Made by a program: the position numbers and the translations under genes. A DNA stretch of 64,000 nucleotides. Source: Sinotaia quadrata. Taxonomy: Eukaryota > Mollusca > Gastropoda > Architaenioglossa > Viviparidae. Within the stretch, counting starts at the first letter, position 1. Each line of letters begins with the position of its first letter. The notes under the pieces are model-generated. The model was not told the DNA's origin. It saw nothing but the letters and a program-made list of their open reading frames with translations, and searched no databases. Location: positions 45,583,391-45,647,390 of the forward strand of contig CM054179.1 in the NCBI GenBank assembly GCA_028829895.1, read 5' to 3'. This document shows positions 1 through 12,044 of the stretch, piece by piece.

Positions 1-412
1 TACTGAGTAGATGTGTGATTCCTAAATTAGTTAAATTGCTGGTTACTGAGTAGGTGTGTGATTCCTAATTAGTTGAATTGCTGGTTACTGAATAGATGTG
101 ATTCCTAATTAAATTGCTGGTTACTGAATAGATGTGTGATTCCTAATTAAATTGCTGGTTACTGAATAGATGTGTGATTCCTAATTAAATTGCTGGTTAC
201 TGAATAGATGTGTGATTCCTAATTAAATTGCTGGTTACTGAATAGATGTGTGATTCCTAATTAAATTGCTCTTTACTGAATAGATGTGTGATTCCGAATT
301 AGTTGAATTGCTGGTTACTGAGAAGATGTATGATTCCTAATTAGTTGAATTGTTGGTTACTGAGAAGATGTGTGATTCCTAATTAGGTTAATTGTTGGTT
401 ACTGAGAAGATA
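1..412. repeat. Minisatellite, 38-42 bp unit, about 10 copies
   Basis: The motif GTGTGATTCCTAATTA followed by AATTGCTGGTTACTGA recurs from the first base to about 412, with some units carrying an extra AGTTG. A further partial copy lies at 761-815, after the retroelement fragment, so the array was probably one block that was interrupted. There is no coding sign. Confidence 0.9.
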
Positions 413-757
413 TTGAATTAGGCAAGCCATTGGGCCCTATGAAGAGCTATTGGCCATTGTGAAAAAACGCACAATGAAATGGTGTGGGCATGTCACACGA
501 TCAACAGGGCTTGCCATGACAATCATGCAAGGTAGTGTGCAAGGAGGGCAAAGGAGAGAAAGAAAGAGGAAAAGATGGGAGGATAACATCTCATAGTGGA
601 CAAGACTGAAACTGAGCAATACAGTAAGATTAGCAGAGAACAGAATGGAATGGAGGAATCTGATTGTCAGGTCATCACTGGTCCCCAACGGTCGACAAGG
701 CTAAGAGATGGATGGATGGGTGGGTGGGTGGATGGATGGATGGGGGGGGGGGGGGAT
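413..757 (+). mobile_element. RTE-like LINE 3' end (degenerate)
   Basis: In one frame from about 436 the translation reads GPYEELLAIVKKRTMKWCGH, then a segment with VQGGQRRERKRKRWEDN, then NRMEWRNLIVRSSLVP. This is the conserved C-terminal tail seen in endonuclease-reverse transcriptase proteins of RTE-type non-LTR elements in invertebrates. An in-frame TAG (after DNIS) marks it as dead. It ends in a GGAT/GGGT simple tail and a G run (743-755), typical of this element class. Only the 3' end is present, as expected from 5' truncation during insertion. Confidence 0.85.
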
Positions 758-760
758 GAC

Positions 761-1041
761 TGTGATTCCTTATTAGTTGAATTGTTGGTTACTGAATAGG
801 TGTGTGATTCGTAATGCAAGTTTCAGGCTGATTGGTGAATAATGAGTATGGTGAATAGGTGAGTGTTATTAGACATAGGCTAATAAAGTGATGAGGTGTA
901 TTGCTGAGTGATTGGTGGATGACTAAGTTAAGTTCCTTGTACCCAGAACTCAAGAATGTACACTGGCCTATGCTTTCAAGCTTGCTCATCAGATGGCCTG
1001 TAGCAGTGAAAAGTCATAATTTCTCACTATTTTTAATGCAG
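761..1041. other. Residual minisatellite, then intron end
   Basis: Positions 761-815 hold a leftover unit of the left-edge minisatellite. The rest is ordinary AT-rich sequence that should be the intron leading to the plus-strand exon at 1042; the acceptor is the AG at 1040-1041 after TTTTTAATGC. Confidence 0.5.
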
Positions 1042-1202
1042 GTTCCATGTGGACAAATTGGACTCTGGTAGGATCAGCAGGAATTGGTCTGCCACTTCTG
1101 ATGCTAATGAGAGAGCAATACAATCGACTGGAAATTGACAGGCGCAACCCTAACATGGACAACATAAACACAGATATTGTCATCCCACCTCCAGCTATAT
1201 AA
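1042..1202 (+). CDS. Terminal exon of an unidentified gene with a short hydrophobic segment
   Basis: The exon starts after the acceptor ATGCAG and reads in frame from two bases of a split codon: SMWTNWTLVGSAGIGLPLL, then MLMREQYNRLEIDRRN, then a short polar end finishing in PPPAI and TAA (1200-1202). The first half is hydrophobic enough for a membrane helix and is followed by a charged segment, like small mitochondrial or ER membrane proteins. I do not recognise the family. The rest of the gene lies left of the window. Two AATAAA signals follow the stop (1424 and 1498), which supports a true 3' end. An ATG at 1047 could also serve as a start, giving a 51-aa protein. Confidence 0.6.
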
Positions 1203-1510
1203 CATGTCACTTAAAAAAGTATTTTTCTCTATATAAGTGAATATTTTGAAACAGTTTCTTGATCGAGATTAATTCCCACATTACTGTATAGTCTTTGCTG
1301 CAGTGAACTAGTAAGTGGTTGCAGGCAGCCACGCATCATGTAAGCCTGTTATCTTTTTGCTCAGACATTCCAGCTTATATATATGTTTTTAACTTACAGG
1401 TTTCCACCTTGCTAGATATAGAAAATAAAACAGGCTGATATTTTGATATATTTCATTGTGGTGATATTTTGATATATTTATTACACAATCGTATTTTAAT
1501 AAAGCAATAG
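1203..1510 (+). terminator. 3' UTR with two poly(A) signals
   Basis: AATAAA occurs at 1424-1429 and 1498-1503, about 220 and 295 bases after the stop codon at 1200-1202. The sequence between is AT-rich and non-coding. Confidence 0.55.
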
Positions 1511-4016
1511 AGTTCTACTGCAACTTTTAAACAAATAAATTTACTTTAGTGTTTGGTTATTATCATTTTGTTTTTAATATATATCTAAAACTTTAATAAG
1601 TTACATGCATCATGACACAACACTTTTGTGTATACATTTATTAATTCTGAATAACATAATTATATCATCATTAACTGCTGAGGATTCATGTTTTGAAATT
1701 TGAATATCCAATTAAAAAATGTGCTATATTCCTCTTATCCTGCTTTGTTAACATGATCCTTCAACTCAGATCTGCTGATGATTGACATTTATATCTCCAA
1801 TCAGTAGTTTATGCCTTGTTTTGGTTGACATTTTTAACATATAGCACAAATAATTCCATCTTTTTTTTTTTTTTTAATTTAAAAAGAACCAAAACCACAG
1901 TTTCAACAGATTTGTAGTTGATAGCTTTTAATTTTTTTTTTTAAAAACTATTAAATCATTAATTCACCAACACTACGTACTCTCAGATAATTATTTTTCA
2001 CAAATGTGTTAGTGTTGTACCAAGACATTTAAGTGTCAGGCTTTTTTGTCAAACAGTATCAGTGATCAATTGTCAAATGGAAAAAAATGGCATTATAGGG
2101 CATTTTGAGGGTTCTTCTGCCTTCACATGTTATAAAGATAAATTTTATGAGATTATAAATAATTTTCCACATATTCAGTTCACAGTTCTGTACATTTGTA
2201 CTTTTCTTGTGAATGTCATTACAATTTACGTTTGTCTCTTTATGTCAGAAGCATATCTCATTATCTAAATTTCCACTGTTATTATTGTGGGTAAATGAAA
2301 CTGTAGGATTACACAACTGCTTAACACTTGAAATATAAATTCACTTTTTGGCTTAAATGATTTTTTGAGGATGACCAAATAATCACAGGAAGTCATAGTT
2401 TAAACTGCATAAGTATAATTTAAATCGAACTACTGTATTTTGTTTTAGAGCTCTGTGTGTCTTTATGACATTTTATATGCAGGTTGCACTGTTTCAGAAC
2501 TCAGTATGTGTCATGATATTTTGTATACAAGTTGCAGAGCTATTGCCTTAAAACCAGGAGGATATTGTGTATGCAATTTGCAGAGCTGTTTGAGAATTGA
2601 GCCTGTTTTTTGATATTTTGTATGTGAGTTGCAGAGCTAACATTTGAGAACTGAGCATGTTTTTGATATTTTGTATGTAAGTTGCAGAGCTGTTGTTTTA
2701 GAGCCAAGTATGTTATTTTTTTATATTTTGCATGTTAAGTTGCAGAGGGCCAAGTATGTTTTATGATATTTTGTATGCAAGCTCCAGATCTAAAATTATA
2801 CCACAAATGCAGAAAGTGCCACAAGAATTACAGTGATTCTTTAAACCAATACAAATGAAACCTTGCCAGCACAGCAACGACCTGTAGCTAACGCACCAAT
2901 ACAGGCACTTTAAAGAGACCTGGTGTGTTAATTAAGCTGCATGCTATTTTTTATATTAGTACTGTATACAAATGAAGCAAGGCAATGTTAAGACGAAAGT
3001 TGTGGCGAATCAACTGCCGTTTCAAGAATACATCATTTGCAAGATAAATTAGTTTCAATTCAAGGTACATTTACACAGTTGGTGTACTTCAAATCTAAAG
3101 TACAAAACTGATGAGAGTTGTGACATGAAAGCTTTAGTAACAGCCTATTCATGTAAGCCTATTGGAGGCACTGAGTTTTTTATCAACAGCAATCAGGTGG
3201 AGCCATGTTCACATCTATTTCTCATCCTTTTGCAAAGTGGCACAAGATGTTGTAAGCAAACATTTCTGCATATTATTTATACATTAATCTCATTCTAGAT
3301 TAAATTTAATTTGGCAGTGCACGTTCTGAGAGGCAGTGGTGAGTTGTGATGGTGAGTTGCTGTAGGAATACATCTCAGGGCATATTTTAACAGAAACTAC
3401 TGTGTATAATTATTCGCACATGCACATATGTATCTTTTATATTCAGTGTCGATAATAATTATTAACAATGCACAAGTGTATCTTAGTATTATCTGGCATA
3501 TGTGTAAAATATTGTACATATAACAATTAATGTGATAAAAAAAAATAATAATAATTGGTTGGTTCCAAATAAATACAGAACTAAACATGTTTATGTAGAT
3601 CAACATTTATATGTCGCAATACGGTGAAATTTATTACTTAGTGTATGTTGTTTCACCTTTACTATTTTGTAATTAAATGTAATAAATTATTATGTGTGAG
3701 TTGTTACCACTTTATTGCCCTATAATTAAATATTTTATTAACTATTATTCACAGAGTTGTAATGCTTTGACATTGTTCAGTGTGCTTGTCAGTAGTCTGT
3801 TACATCAGTTGGCAGTCACAGTAAGATATGCATCATACCACAACTGCAAATCACTGCCTCACCTCGCATCCTGTCTTAATCCTGTGTAGTTTTTGCTGTT
3901 ATTCAACACTGGCATGTCCTCACTCGTTTGGGTTTGTGAATGTCATGTGTCAACACACAGTTGGGGTCTGCGGATTGTGGTAAACAAACTGCTTAAAGAA
4001 CTCGTAATATTTACGT
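1511..4016. other. Intergenic AT-rich sequence with a degenerate repeat
   Basis: No supported exon on either strand. At about 2440-2790 a diverged unit of roughly 60 bp recurs (ATATTTTGTATGTAAGTTGCAGAGC and variants, five or six times). The remainder is AT-rich with poly-T runs near 1862 and 1932. The listed ORFs here have no codon or domain support. Confidence 0.5.
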
Positions 4017-4346
4017 AAACATTTTATTCCACATTCCAATCACTAGTGACCGTGGTAAAAAACAAACTATACAGTGAGGTCACCAAACATTTTATTCTAC
4101 GTCACTAGTGACCGTGGTAAAAATAAACTACACAGTGAGCTCACCAAACATTTTATTCTACGTCACTAGTGACCGTGGTAAAAATAAACTACACAGTGAG
4201 GTCACCAAACATTTTATTCTACATCACTAGTGACCGTGGTAAAAATAAACTACACAGCGAGGTCACCAAACATTTTATTCTACATCACTAGTGACCGTGG
4301 TAAAAATAAACTACACAGCGAGGTCACCAAACATTTTATTCTACAT
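4017..4346. repeat. Minisatellite, 61 bp unit, about 5 copies
   Basis: The unit runs from CACTAGTGACCGTGGTAAAA through ACAGTGAGGTCACCAAACAT to TTTATTCTACAT. Copies differ by a few substitutions; the outermost copies are the most diverged. Confidence 0.9.
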
Positions 4347-5622
4347 CCCAAGCACTATATTTAGTAACAAGCCCTTTATTCTCCACTCCAAGCACCTCGT
4401 GAATGGTATATAAATCTATTTACGCTGTTTGCGGATTTATGTTTGTAATCGTTTTTATCTGACTATATTGGTCTTAACACTATTGTTTACAACATACTGA
4501 GAAATTAAGTACGATATTCTTATGCAAGATAGCATAGCAAATTTGAAACGTTAACATTTTATTAATAATCAGTACAATAATCTTAAAAGTTTCTTGACTC
4601 GGTAATGATACGTCATTCAGCGCTGCGCATGTCAGTACAGTTTAACCAATAGCGAGAGGCGGGTCAAGATTCGTCACCACAACCACTATCCTTAATAAAC
4701 TTATCGCATTTTTTTATTAATCGTTAATTGATGACGATACTTTCTCCAAGGCGTGTTCTGGATTCGGTAACACTTGTACATGCAGTTCGGTCACTTGGTT
4801 CAGTCCACATGTGTCAGAATTATTTTTCATTATAGGTAATTGCCTACTGAACATGAATTTTTTTCCCCTACACATTTCGCATTTTGACTGCAATTTTCGT
4901 TACTTTGTTGCCATTAACAAAATTAATTCCAGTTTGCTGGTGGGCTGTATGCGGGTGTGTCTAATTAAAAAATAATAATAATAAATCCGTTTTTAGAATT
5001 TAAAGCTTCGGGTACAATTTTGCCTTCCACGGCCTCTGCGTCAGTTAATACTGGCAACTTTTTTTTTTGCTAACCATCACTGCGGTAAGGTTGCTGATCA
5101 ACCCCATGTCAACCCCCACCCCCTTTAGTGCCGGACCTTTCATTCTGATCGTTATGTGTGGCAATTTCTTTCTAAATGGCCACATCAATTGTCAGAATCA
5201 GGACCTCGAGCACTTTCACCTCTCAGTCCCTTCTGCCACAATATAGATGACACATTACGTATTGCCTTAATGACCCGGGTGCCCTCACTTCTAAAAGTCA
5301 AAGGAAATAGTAACAGATATTTCATAGAGAGGTACGCAAAGTCAATGACACCATGAAATTTCAGCGTCAGTATTTCAGACATTTTTTCTGCGAATTTATG
5401 ACCAGTTTGTAAACGAATATCCCATTGGCGCATTTTTTTTTTTTTTTGTACGTATAAAATCTTGACAGTTTTTCTACTCAATCGTCCGCGAAAGCGGCGG
5501 AAGCCGGAAGCGCCCCCTACACTCATCATCATCATACTCAATCATTCAGAGGCGTCATCCGACCTAGAGATCGAGGCTCAGAAAAACGATCACACTTCAA
5601 CTTGGTTATGAAACTCCAGCGT
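4347..5622. other. Region downstream of receptor C
   Basis: No supported exon. AT-rich sequence, a poly-T run at about 5433, and an interspersed repeat fragment near 5484-5535 (listed separately). The overlapping 118-aa minus ORF at 5185-5541 and the 66-aa plus ORF at 5156 cannot both be coding, and neither shows a domain. Confidence 0.45.
5484..5535. repeat. Interspersed repeat end shared with 62008-62060
   Basis: The run GCGAAAGCGGCGGAAGCCGG, then AAGCGCCCCCTACACTCA, is present here and again at 62008 with a single substitution. Both copies pass directly into a simple repeat, (TCA)n here and (ATCA)n there, in the same orientation. That is how the 3' end of a SINE or LINE usually looks. The full element is not recognised. 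Confidence 0.6.
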
Positions 5623-5882
5623 TTAAATGAACATATCAGGCTTTAACTCCAGCTGGACCATCAGCGTTTTGTTATCAGACGCTTTCTTTGTCACGATTGC
5701 AGTCACGTTTTTCTCTCCAGCAGAGCTCTGGACATGTTCAGTGTCATTTACTGGGCACAGATAGCTGTCGTAAGAGTGGTCAGCATCAGTCGCTGCGGTA
5801 TCTGTTTGTGCAGACCTCTGAATAGGGTCAATAGATGAGCCACTTGGAGGAGGTGGCAAAGGCCTGTTTTTGATGGCATCAA
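5623..5882 (-). CDS. Receptor C exon 6: proline-rich C-terminal tail
   Basis: The acceptor TTTGCAG precedes TTGATGCC. The split codon with exon 5 gives Val, and translation continues through IKNRPLPPPPSGSSIDPI to a stop at 5623-5625. Eighty-five further residues include HSYDSYLCP with two tyrosines. The proline run and the RSAQ segment align with the last exon of receptor B (NRPLP versus DRPLP, then RSSAQ). Confidence 0.85.
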
Positions 5883-8800
5883 CTGCAAACAAAGCGATAA
5901 GGAAATCTTTATTAAGCGAAACAAATAGAGCAACTTAGATTTGCATCTTGTGAGGCATCAGCATCCATCAATGGTTATGTTGCCTTTTTAGGTCCTGAGT
6001 GATTTTGTTTGTACGATTAATTTTTTTTCAACCCATGATCCTAGCAATCATGATCTTATGTTTCTCTAGAGGGAGAAAGCCGTTTTGTTGGATGTGTTTC
6101 ATGACATATCACTGGTCTTCAACTAGGATTTTTCACGAAAATACAACCCACCCACCCTTGACCTATTTATACTTGAAGTGTCTGGTCTTGATGCGTGCCT
6201 CCTCCTATGTCCCCAAGATATCGTTCATGTAAAGATCAGAGAGAAAGGGGAAGAACTCGGTAGAAAGAGAAGTAAAAAAGATATACGGTGATGATTCACA
6301 CACATAATTATAACACTTCTGAATCATGTACCCTGAAAGAGGACATGACAACTGTTCTGAGCACAAATTGCACTCTAGAGTCTAAAACCTGTATTGCCGT
6401 TAATGAAAGACAATTTAAGAACCATATCAATTATTGCATCACCATTCCTTATCACAATGAGGAAATATAATTTCTTATGTACAGAACTGGTACTCCAAGT
6501 TATTAATAGTTTCGGGGAAAATCCACATGTCTGACTTATTGAAAGTATGACCATACTCGTCAGGTAAGGGAAGATCATTTTGCCTTCTTAAATAAATTTC
6601 CAATTTATGAATAATTCTTTGGTAGAACCATTCCAAAGATTTAACGTGATAAAATGCTAGCCAGTTATATTCCAAGTCGTACAAAAATTTAATCGTGTCT
6701 TCTTTGTATACTCAAGGGCTGGTTTGCATGTACTGATGAAAAGATTGGATATTCGTTTGTTATAAAGTGATAATTCTCTACTGAAATAGAGCACTTAAGA
6801 ATAACAGAACACGAGTACCACAGCCATTGAAATATAACTTTTTTTTTGTATATCATTTTTTTTTTTTAATTTGAATAGATATGTTTTCCGTATATACAAT
6901 TTTCGCATACCTTTGTTGGAGTTATTATCTGGCACTTCAGTGATTTCTGTATACATTCCTCTTTCTGCTAACAAGGGACTGTAGTGCCCGGGAAGTGTAT
7001 ACAACGGGATATTGGTCGGCTTGGGTACCTCGTAGTTCAGAAGGCTTATTGGGGCAGCCGCCTGCTCCCTGGCTGGAAGTAAATATTTGGACTTCTTTGA
7101 AATTGATCACACCTAGCTTTGTTTTCTATCGTTGCTAATCGTTACTTCTTACCCAGTTAATAATTTTAACACATTCAGTATACTCTTTCTACTATTACTA
7201 CTACTATTGTAACAACTTAAGCAAGCAACCACTAATTGTTATTACGTCATTACATTTGAACATTAAATCAAACTAGACTAGACTAAACTTATAGTAACAG
7301 ATCTAGATGTAGGACGTATGCTGCGAAAAAGTCATGACTACTTTCTGGGTTCCGGTTTTGAAAGCATGGAAAAACTTTGTAGCTTGGCTTTATTGGCTTG
7401 CTTTCCATAAGTATACAATGCAACACAAAAATTCAAAATGCTTGATTTGTATACAGAACAAATACAATTAACTATGCAATAAGTATACAATGCAACACAA
7501 AAATTCAAAATGCTTGATTTGTATACAGAACAAATACCGTTAACTATGCAAAGCAAAAGAAGCAAGAATACAAAATGAAAATACAGAACCAGGTGTTCAT
7601 GTGTCTTATTCTAACCACATCTACTGTACAATTAGAATTTTTAAAATATAAATAAACTGAAAGCGCTTTGTTAGGTATTGGTCACAACCAATTAGAGCGT
7701 GCATGAAATAAAGTCACGATCTGACCTCCAGACGCTGGGCCTGCTTTGTATCGTGTGTGGCCGAAACTAATTAATTCTCGGCTTATAAGGGAGGTAACTT
7801 CTTTTTGTGTCCATGCAAAGTCGATGTGCTGAAAATTACGGTCATAAGGATAAACTCTTTCCATCATTCCCAGCACCCTTAGTGAGCGATAAAACCCCAA
7901 TGTGTACTCCAATCTTGGCAAATATCTTTTATCGTTCTCATTGTCCAAGAACAGACTTGTCTCCCTTGGCTAAGGAAATAATATGCCAAGGTTAAAAAAA
8001 AAGGATCGCGAACGGATTGATTAAATCTGCCACATCAAGGTGAGAAAATCTATTTCAATTTGCAATGCAGGAATTATAAATTATATTTTAAACAGAATAA
8101 TATTTCATTATTAGTAATTTAAGATACATAAAACGTTTGTTCCATCAATTGCTAAATTAATATTTACAATTGTTTCATTGTGTTTGTAAACTAACACACA
8201 TTGATTATTTTATACATTCATGTTCTTTAACAAACTTATGTTCTCTTAATAATATTAAAAACCAATTGCTAACTGTATTTGAATAGTGTACATGTGTTTA
8301 ATAAATACTTTAATTAATTAATTTAATTAATTAGTATAATGCTTGTGAGGAGTGTCATGTCATATTATGTCATGTCAATTGATGTCCCATTACATATTTT
8401 TCAGGTCACCCTGTTGAATAACCTTATGCATTATTCAGTAGTTATCATGTTGACTGTCGTGTCTGAGAGAGATCTGTAGTCATTATTATTATGATTAATT
8501 TTGCTTTTTCTCTCAATTAAAACTGTTAATTTTTAAACCATTTCTTTCTAAACACAATCCATGTCGCAATACGCAAAGAGAAGATAACTTGTTGCAAACT
8601 TAATTGGCGGACTGTGCATTTCCCACCGCTGGCAAAAGACGATAAGGTAACCTAAAATCATGAGTTGTTTCTTCAGTCAGTATGTTTGCCTGCTAAAACT
8701 TTTTGTTGTTTGCTTGCTGACTCGTTATTGTCTCTTCAATCAGTGTGTTGTCTGTTGCTCTTAAATAACAACAACAAAACCCCCGAAGAAATAAATCCAA

Positions 8801-8982
8801 GACAATAAATAAATTCATACAAGATAACGGCAAAGGGGTTAAATCAAGTGACCACCCCTTTCCTCCACCACTCTCTTTCTTCATCATCCTTTGGATCTTT
8901 CAGCTTGACCTTATCATTTTAAAATATTTTACTTCTATGCGAAGGTTTGACTGATCTTAAGAAATTACGTGCCTGTTTGTGA

Positions 8983-9028
<46 letters not shown>

Positions 9029-10614
9029 AAACACTGTACCAAATTGCAATTTATTTTCACTTGATTATTTATCATTATAATAAATCTTATTTTACAAATC
9101 ATCATTGGATTGCGATGAAAGAATGGCAGTCATGTGTCGCCCACGGCGCTGCCCACTGACCTGGTCGTGACCTGCAGCCTATGCAGCAGATGTAGATCGA
9201 ACAAAAGACAGTCACACCACAGCCAAGCACTCCGGCGATGACCGGTATGAGAAGAGAACTCTCTGCTGGCTGTGAACCTGCAATGGAACCATATCAACAC
9301 ACTCGTGAATCTGCAATGGAACCATATCAACACACCTGCGAATCTGCAATGGAACCATATCAACACACCCGTGAATCTGCAATTAAACCATATCAACACA
9401 CCTCCGAATCTGCAATGGAACCATATCAACACACCCATGAATCTGCAATGGAACCATATCAACACACCCGTGAATCTGCAATTAAACCATATCAACACAC
9501 CTCCGAATCTGCAATGGTACCATATCAACACACCCGTGAATCTGCAATGGAACCATATCAACACACCTCCGAATCTGTAATGGTACCATATCAACACACC
9601 CGTGAATCTGCAATGGTACCATATCAACACACCCGTGAATCTGCAATGGTACCATATCAACACACCCGTGAATCTGCAATGGAACCATATCAACACACCC
9701 GTGAATCTGCAATGGTACCATATCAACACACCCGTGAATCTGCAATGGTACCATATCAACACACCCGTGAATCTGCAATGGTACCATATCAACACACCCG
9801 TGAATCTGCAATGGTACCATATCAACACACCCGTGAATCTGCAATGGTACCATATCAACACACCCGTGAATCTGCAATGGTACCATATCAACACACCCGT
9901 GAATCTGCAATGGTACCATATCAACACACCCGTGAATCTGTAATGGTACCATATCAACACACCCGTGAATCTGCAATGGTACCATATCAACACACCCGTG
10001 AATCTGCAATGGTACCATATCAACACACCCGTGAATCTGCAATGGTACCATATCAACACACCCGTGAATCTGCGTCCAGAAAGAGACCGCATGAGATGAA
10101 GACACAAAATGGTCGAAGTTGTTTACTGGATTGTAGCTTGACACTGCAAGCAAGAAGGAAGTGAAAGCAATGTCGTTTTATCTCGGGTTGATGATGGATG
10201 GAAGCGAAGAAATAGATTGAGAGATTGAGGAGAGAGAGAGAGTTTACAAAGCTGTCATTTACTCACGATGCGTTCGTTGGTGTGTTTGTGGAGTCTTAAT
10301 GTCAAACAGGATCCAATAAAACCCTCCACACTTACGGAACTTGTAAGATAACGTTATAAGACTGGCTGAGAAAACGGCATTCGTGAACATCGTTATGATC
10401 GCTATTAAAACGCATCGCTTTAGTGTAGCATTTTACACATTTATTCGATACAGATGAATTGAGGTCCCATTATATAATTATATGCATTTAAAGAACCACT
10501 TAAATTTTTTAATATAAGTATTAGTTTAAGATATATTGATAGACAGACTGACAGCTAGATAGATATACAGATAGATGGAGAGACATAGATAGATAGACAG
10601 ACAGACAGACAGAG

Positions 10615-10661
<47 letters not shown>

Positions 10662-11975
10662 TAGATAGATACGCATACTTACAATTATCATACTTTGAAT
10701 CAGTTTTTAAGAAGCATTCACATGTGACACTGCTGTCATTCTCTCGTGAACATGTATAACAGTGGTAAGTATAATTACTGCAAGGACTTCCTGAAATAAT
10801 TAATATTATCGTTGCAATTATAATAGAAGAATAACTATATACTATTCACTGATTCTTTGACTAACTCACTTCATCAGTTAGACATAAATGTTAATGTTTG
10901 TGAATACATAACTATTATTTCAACATAACAACGACATTTTATTTTACTGATGTGCTAATTTTATAATATTGCACTCAATTACGTTTTAAAAGGGGCGCCA
11001 TAAGCTATGGATGTATAAATCTTATTACAAACTAATTTCTGTTTAGTGACGATATTTATTTTATCTTTCATGTCCTAGGTTGCCATAGCACGCACTTAAT
11101 ACGCGTTTATTTTCTGCTGTTTGATACCTGTATTCGTATAAAAATAATTATCTGATTGAGACGTAAGCAAACACACGACGCGCATTTTGTCCAAGGAGAA
11201 ACAACAACAACCCCTCGTGTAGTATATATATTGATTCTCTTAAATAATGGATTCTGTGATGTTCAACAATCAATACTGAATTACTCGTGCAGTTCGCCAG
11301 TGGATACTTTCGATACTGACTCTATGGCATGTTAAGATGTTTGTGTATACGGAATTATTAAACTCAAGATGGCTCTATGGCATGTTAAGATGTTTGTGTA
11401 TACGGAATTATTAAACTCAAGGTGACTCTATGGCATGTTAAGATGTTTGTGTATACGGAATTATTAAACTCAAGATGGCTCTATGGCATGTTAAGATGTT
11501 TGTGTATAAGGAATTATTAAGCCCAAGGTGGCTCTATGGCATGTTAAGATGTTTGTGTATAAGGAATTATTAAACTCAAGGTGGCTCTATGGCATGTTAA
11601 GATGTTTGTGTATAAGGAATTATTAAACTCAAGTGGCTCTATGGCATGTTAAGATGTTTGTGTATAAGGAATTATTAAGCTCAAGGTGGCTCTATGGCAA
11701 CTCTCATTCAGAATGGCGATATGCGAGCCCCGTTACGTACCTTAATCGTGCTAGAAAGAGCTGTTACAGTGTTACATAGTGAGTGGTTTCAGTTGTTGGG
11801 TGACATTTTGTTGTTGCATAGTAAAAGGAAATGTCCTTTGTGCTAGAAATGGCTTATGCAATGAGATAAATTGGTAACAAAAATTCATTTATTTAGTAAT
11901 CTTAAATAAAATCATAATATGCGTGTATATATTCGTATGAGTGTTCGTAATTGTTATTATGTGTGTTTTGTGCCG

Positions 11976-12044
<69 letters not shown>

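Noticed and set aside
5185..5541. 118-codon minus ORF and 66-codon plus ORF
   Set aside because: They overlap in opposite strands, include a poly-lysine tract from a poly-T run and an interspersed repeat, and show no splice or domain signals.
7682..7948. 88-codon minus ORF in receptor C intron 4 as an extra exon
   Set aside because: No acceptor and donor pair in the right phase; adding it would break the exact phase match between the membrane exon and tail exon. More likely repeat sequence.
9130..10164. Overlapping ORFs of 325, 308 and 223 codons on both strands
   Set aside because: They are the 33-bp array read through; a unit length divisible by three keeps several frames open. The real coding part is only the membrane exon at 9277-9161, in a frame that has a stop in each unit.
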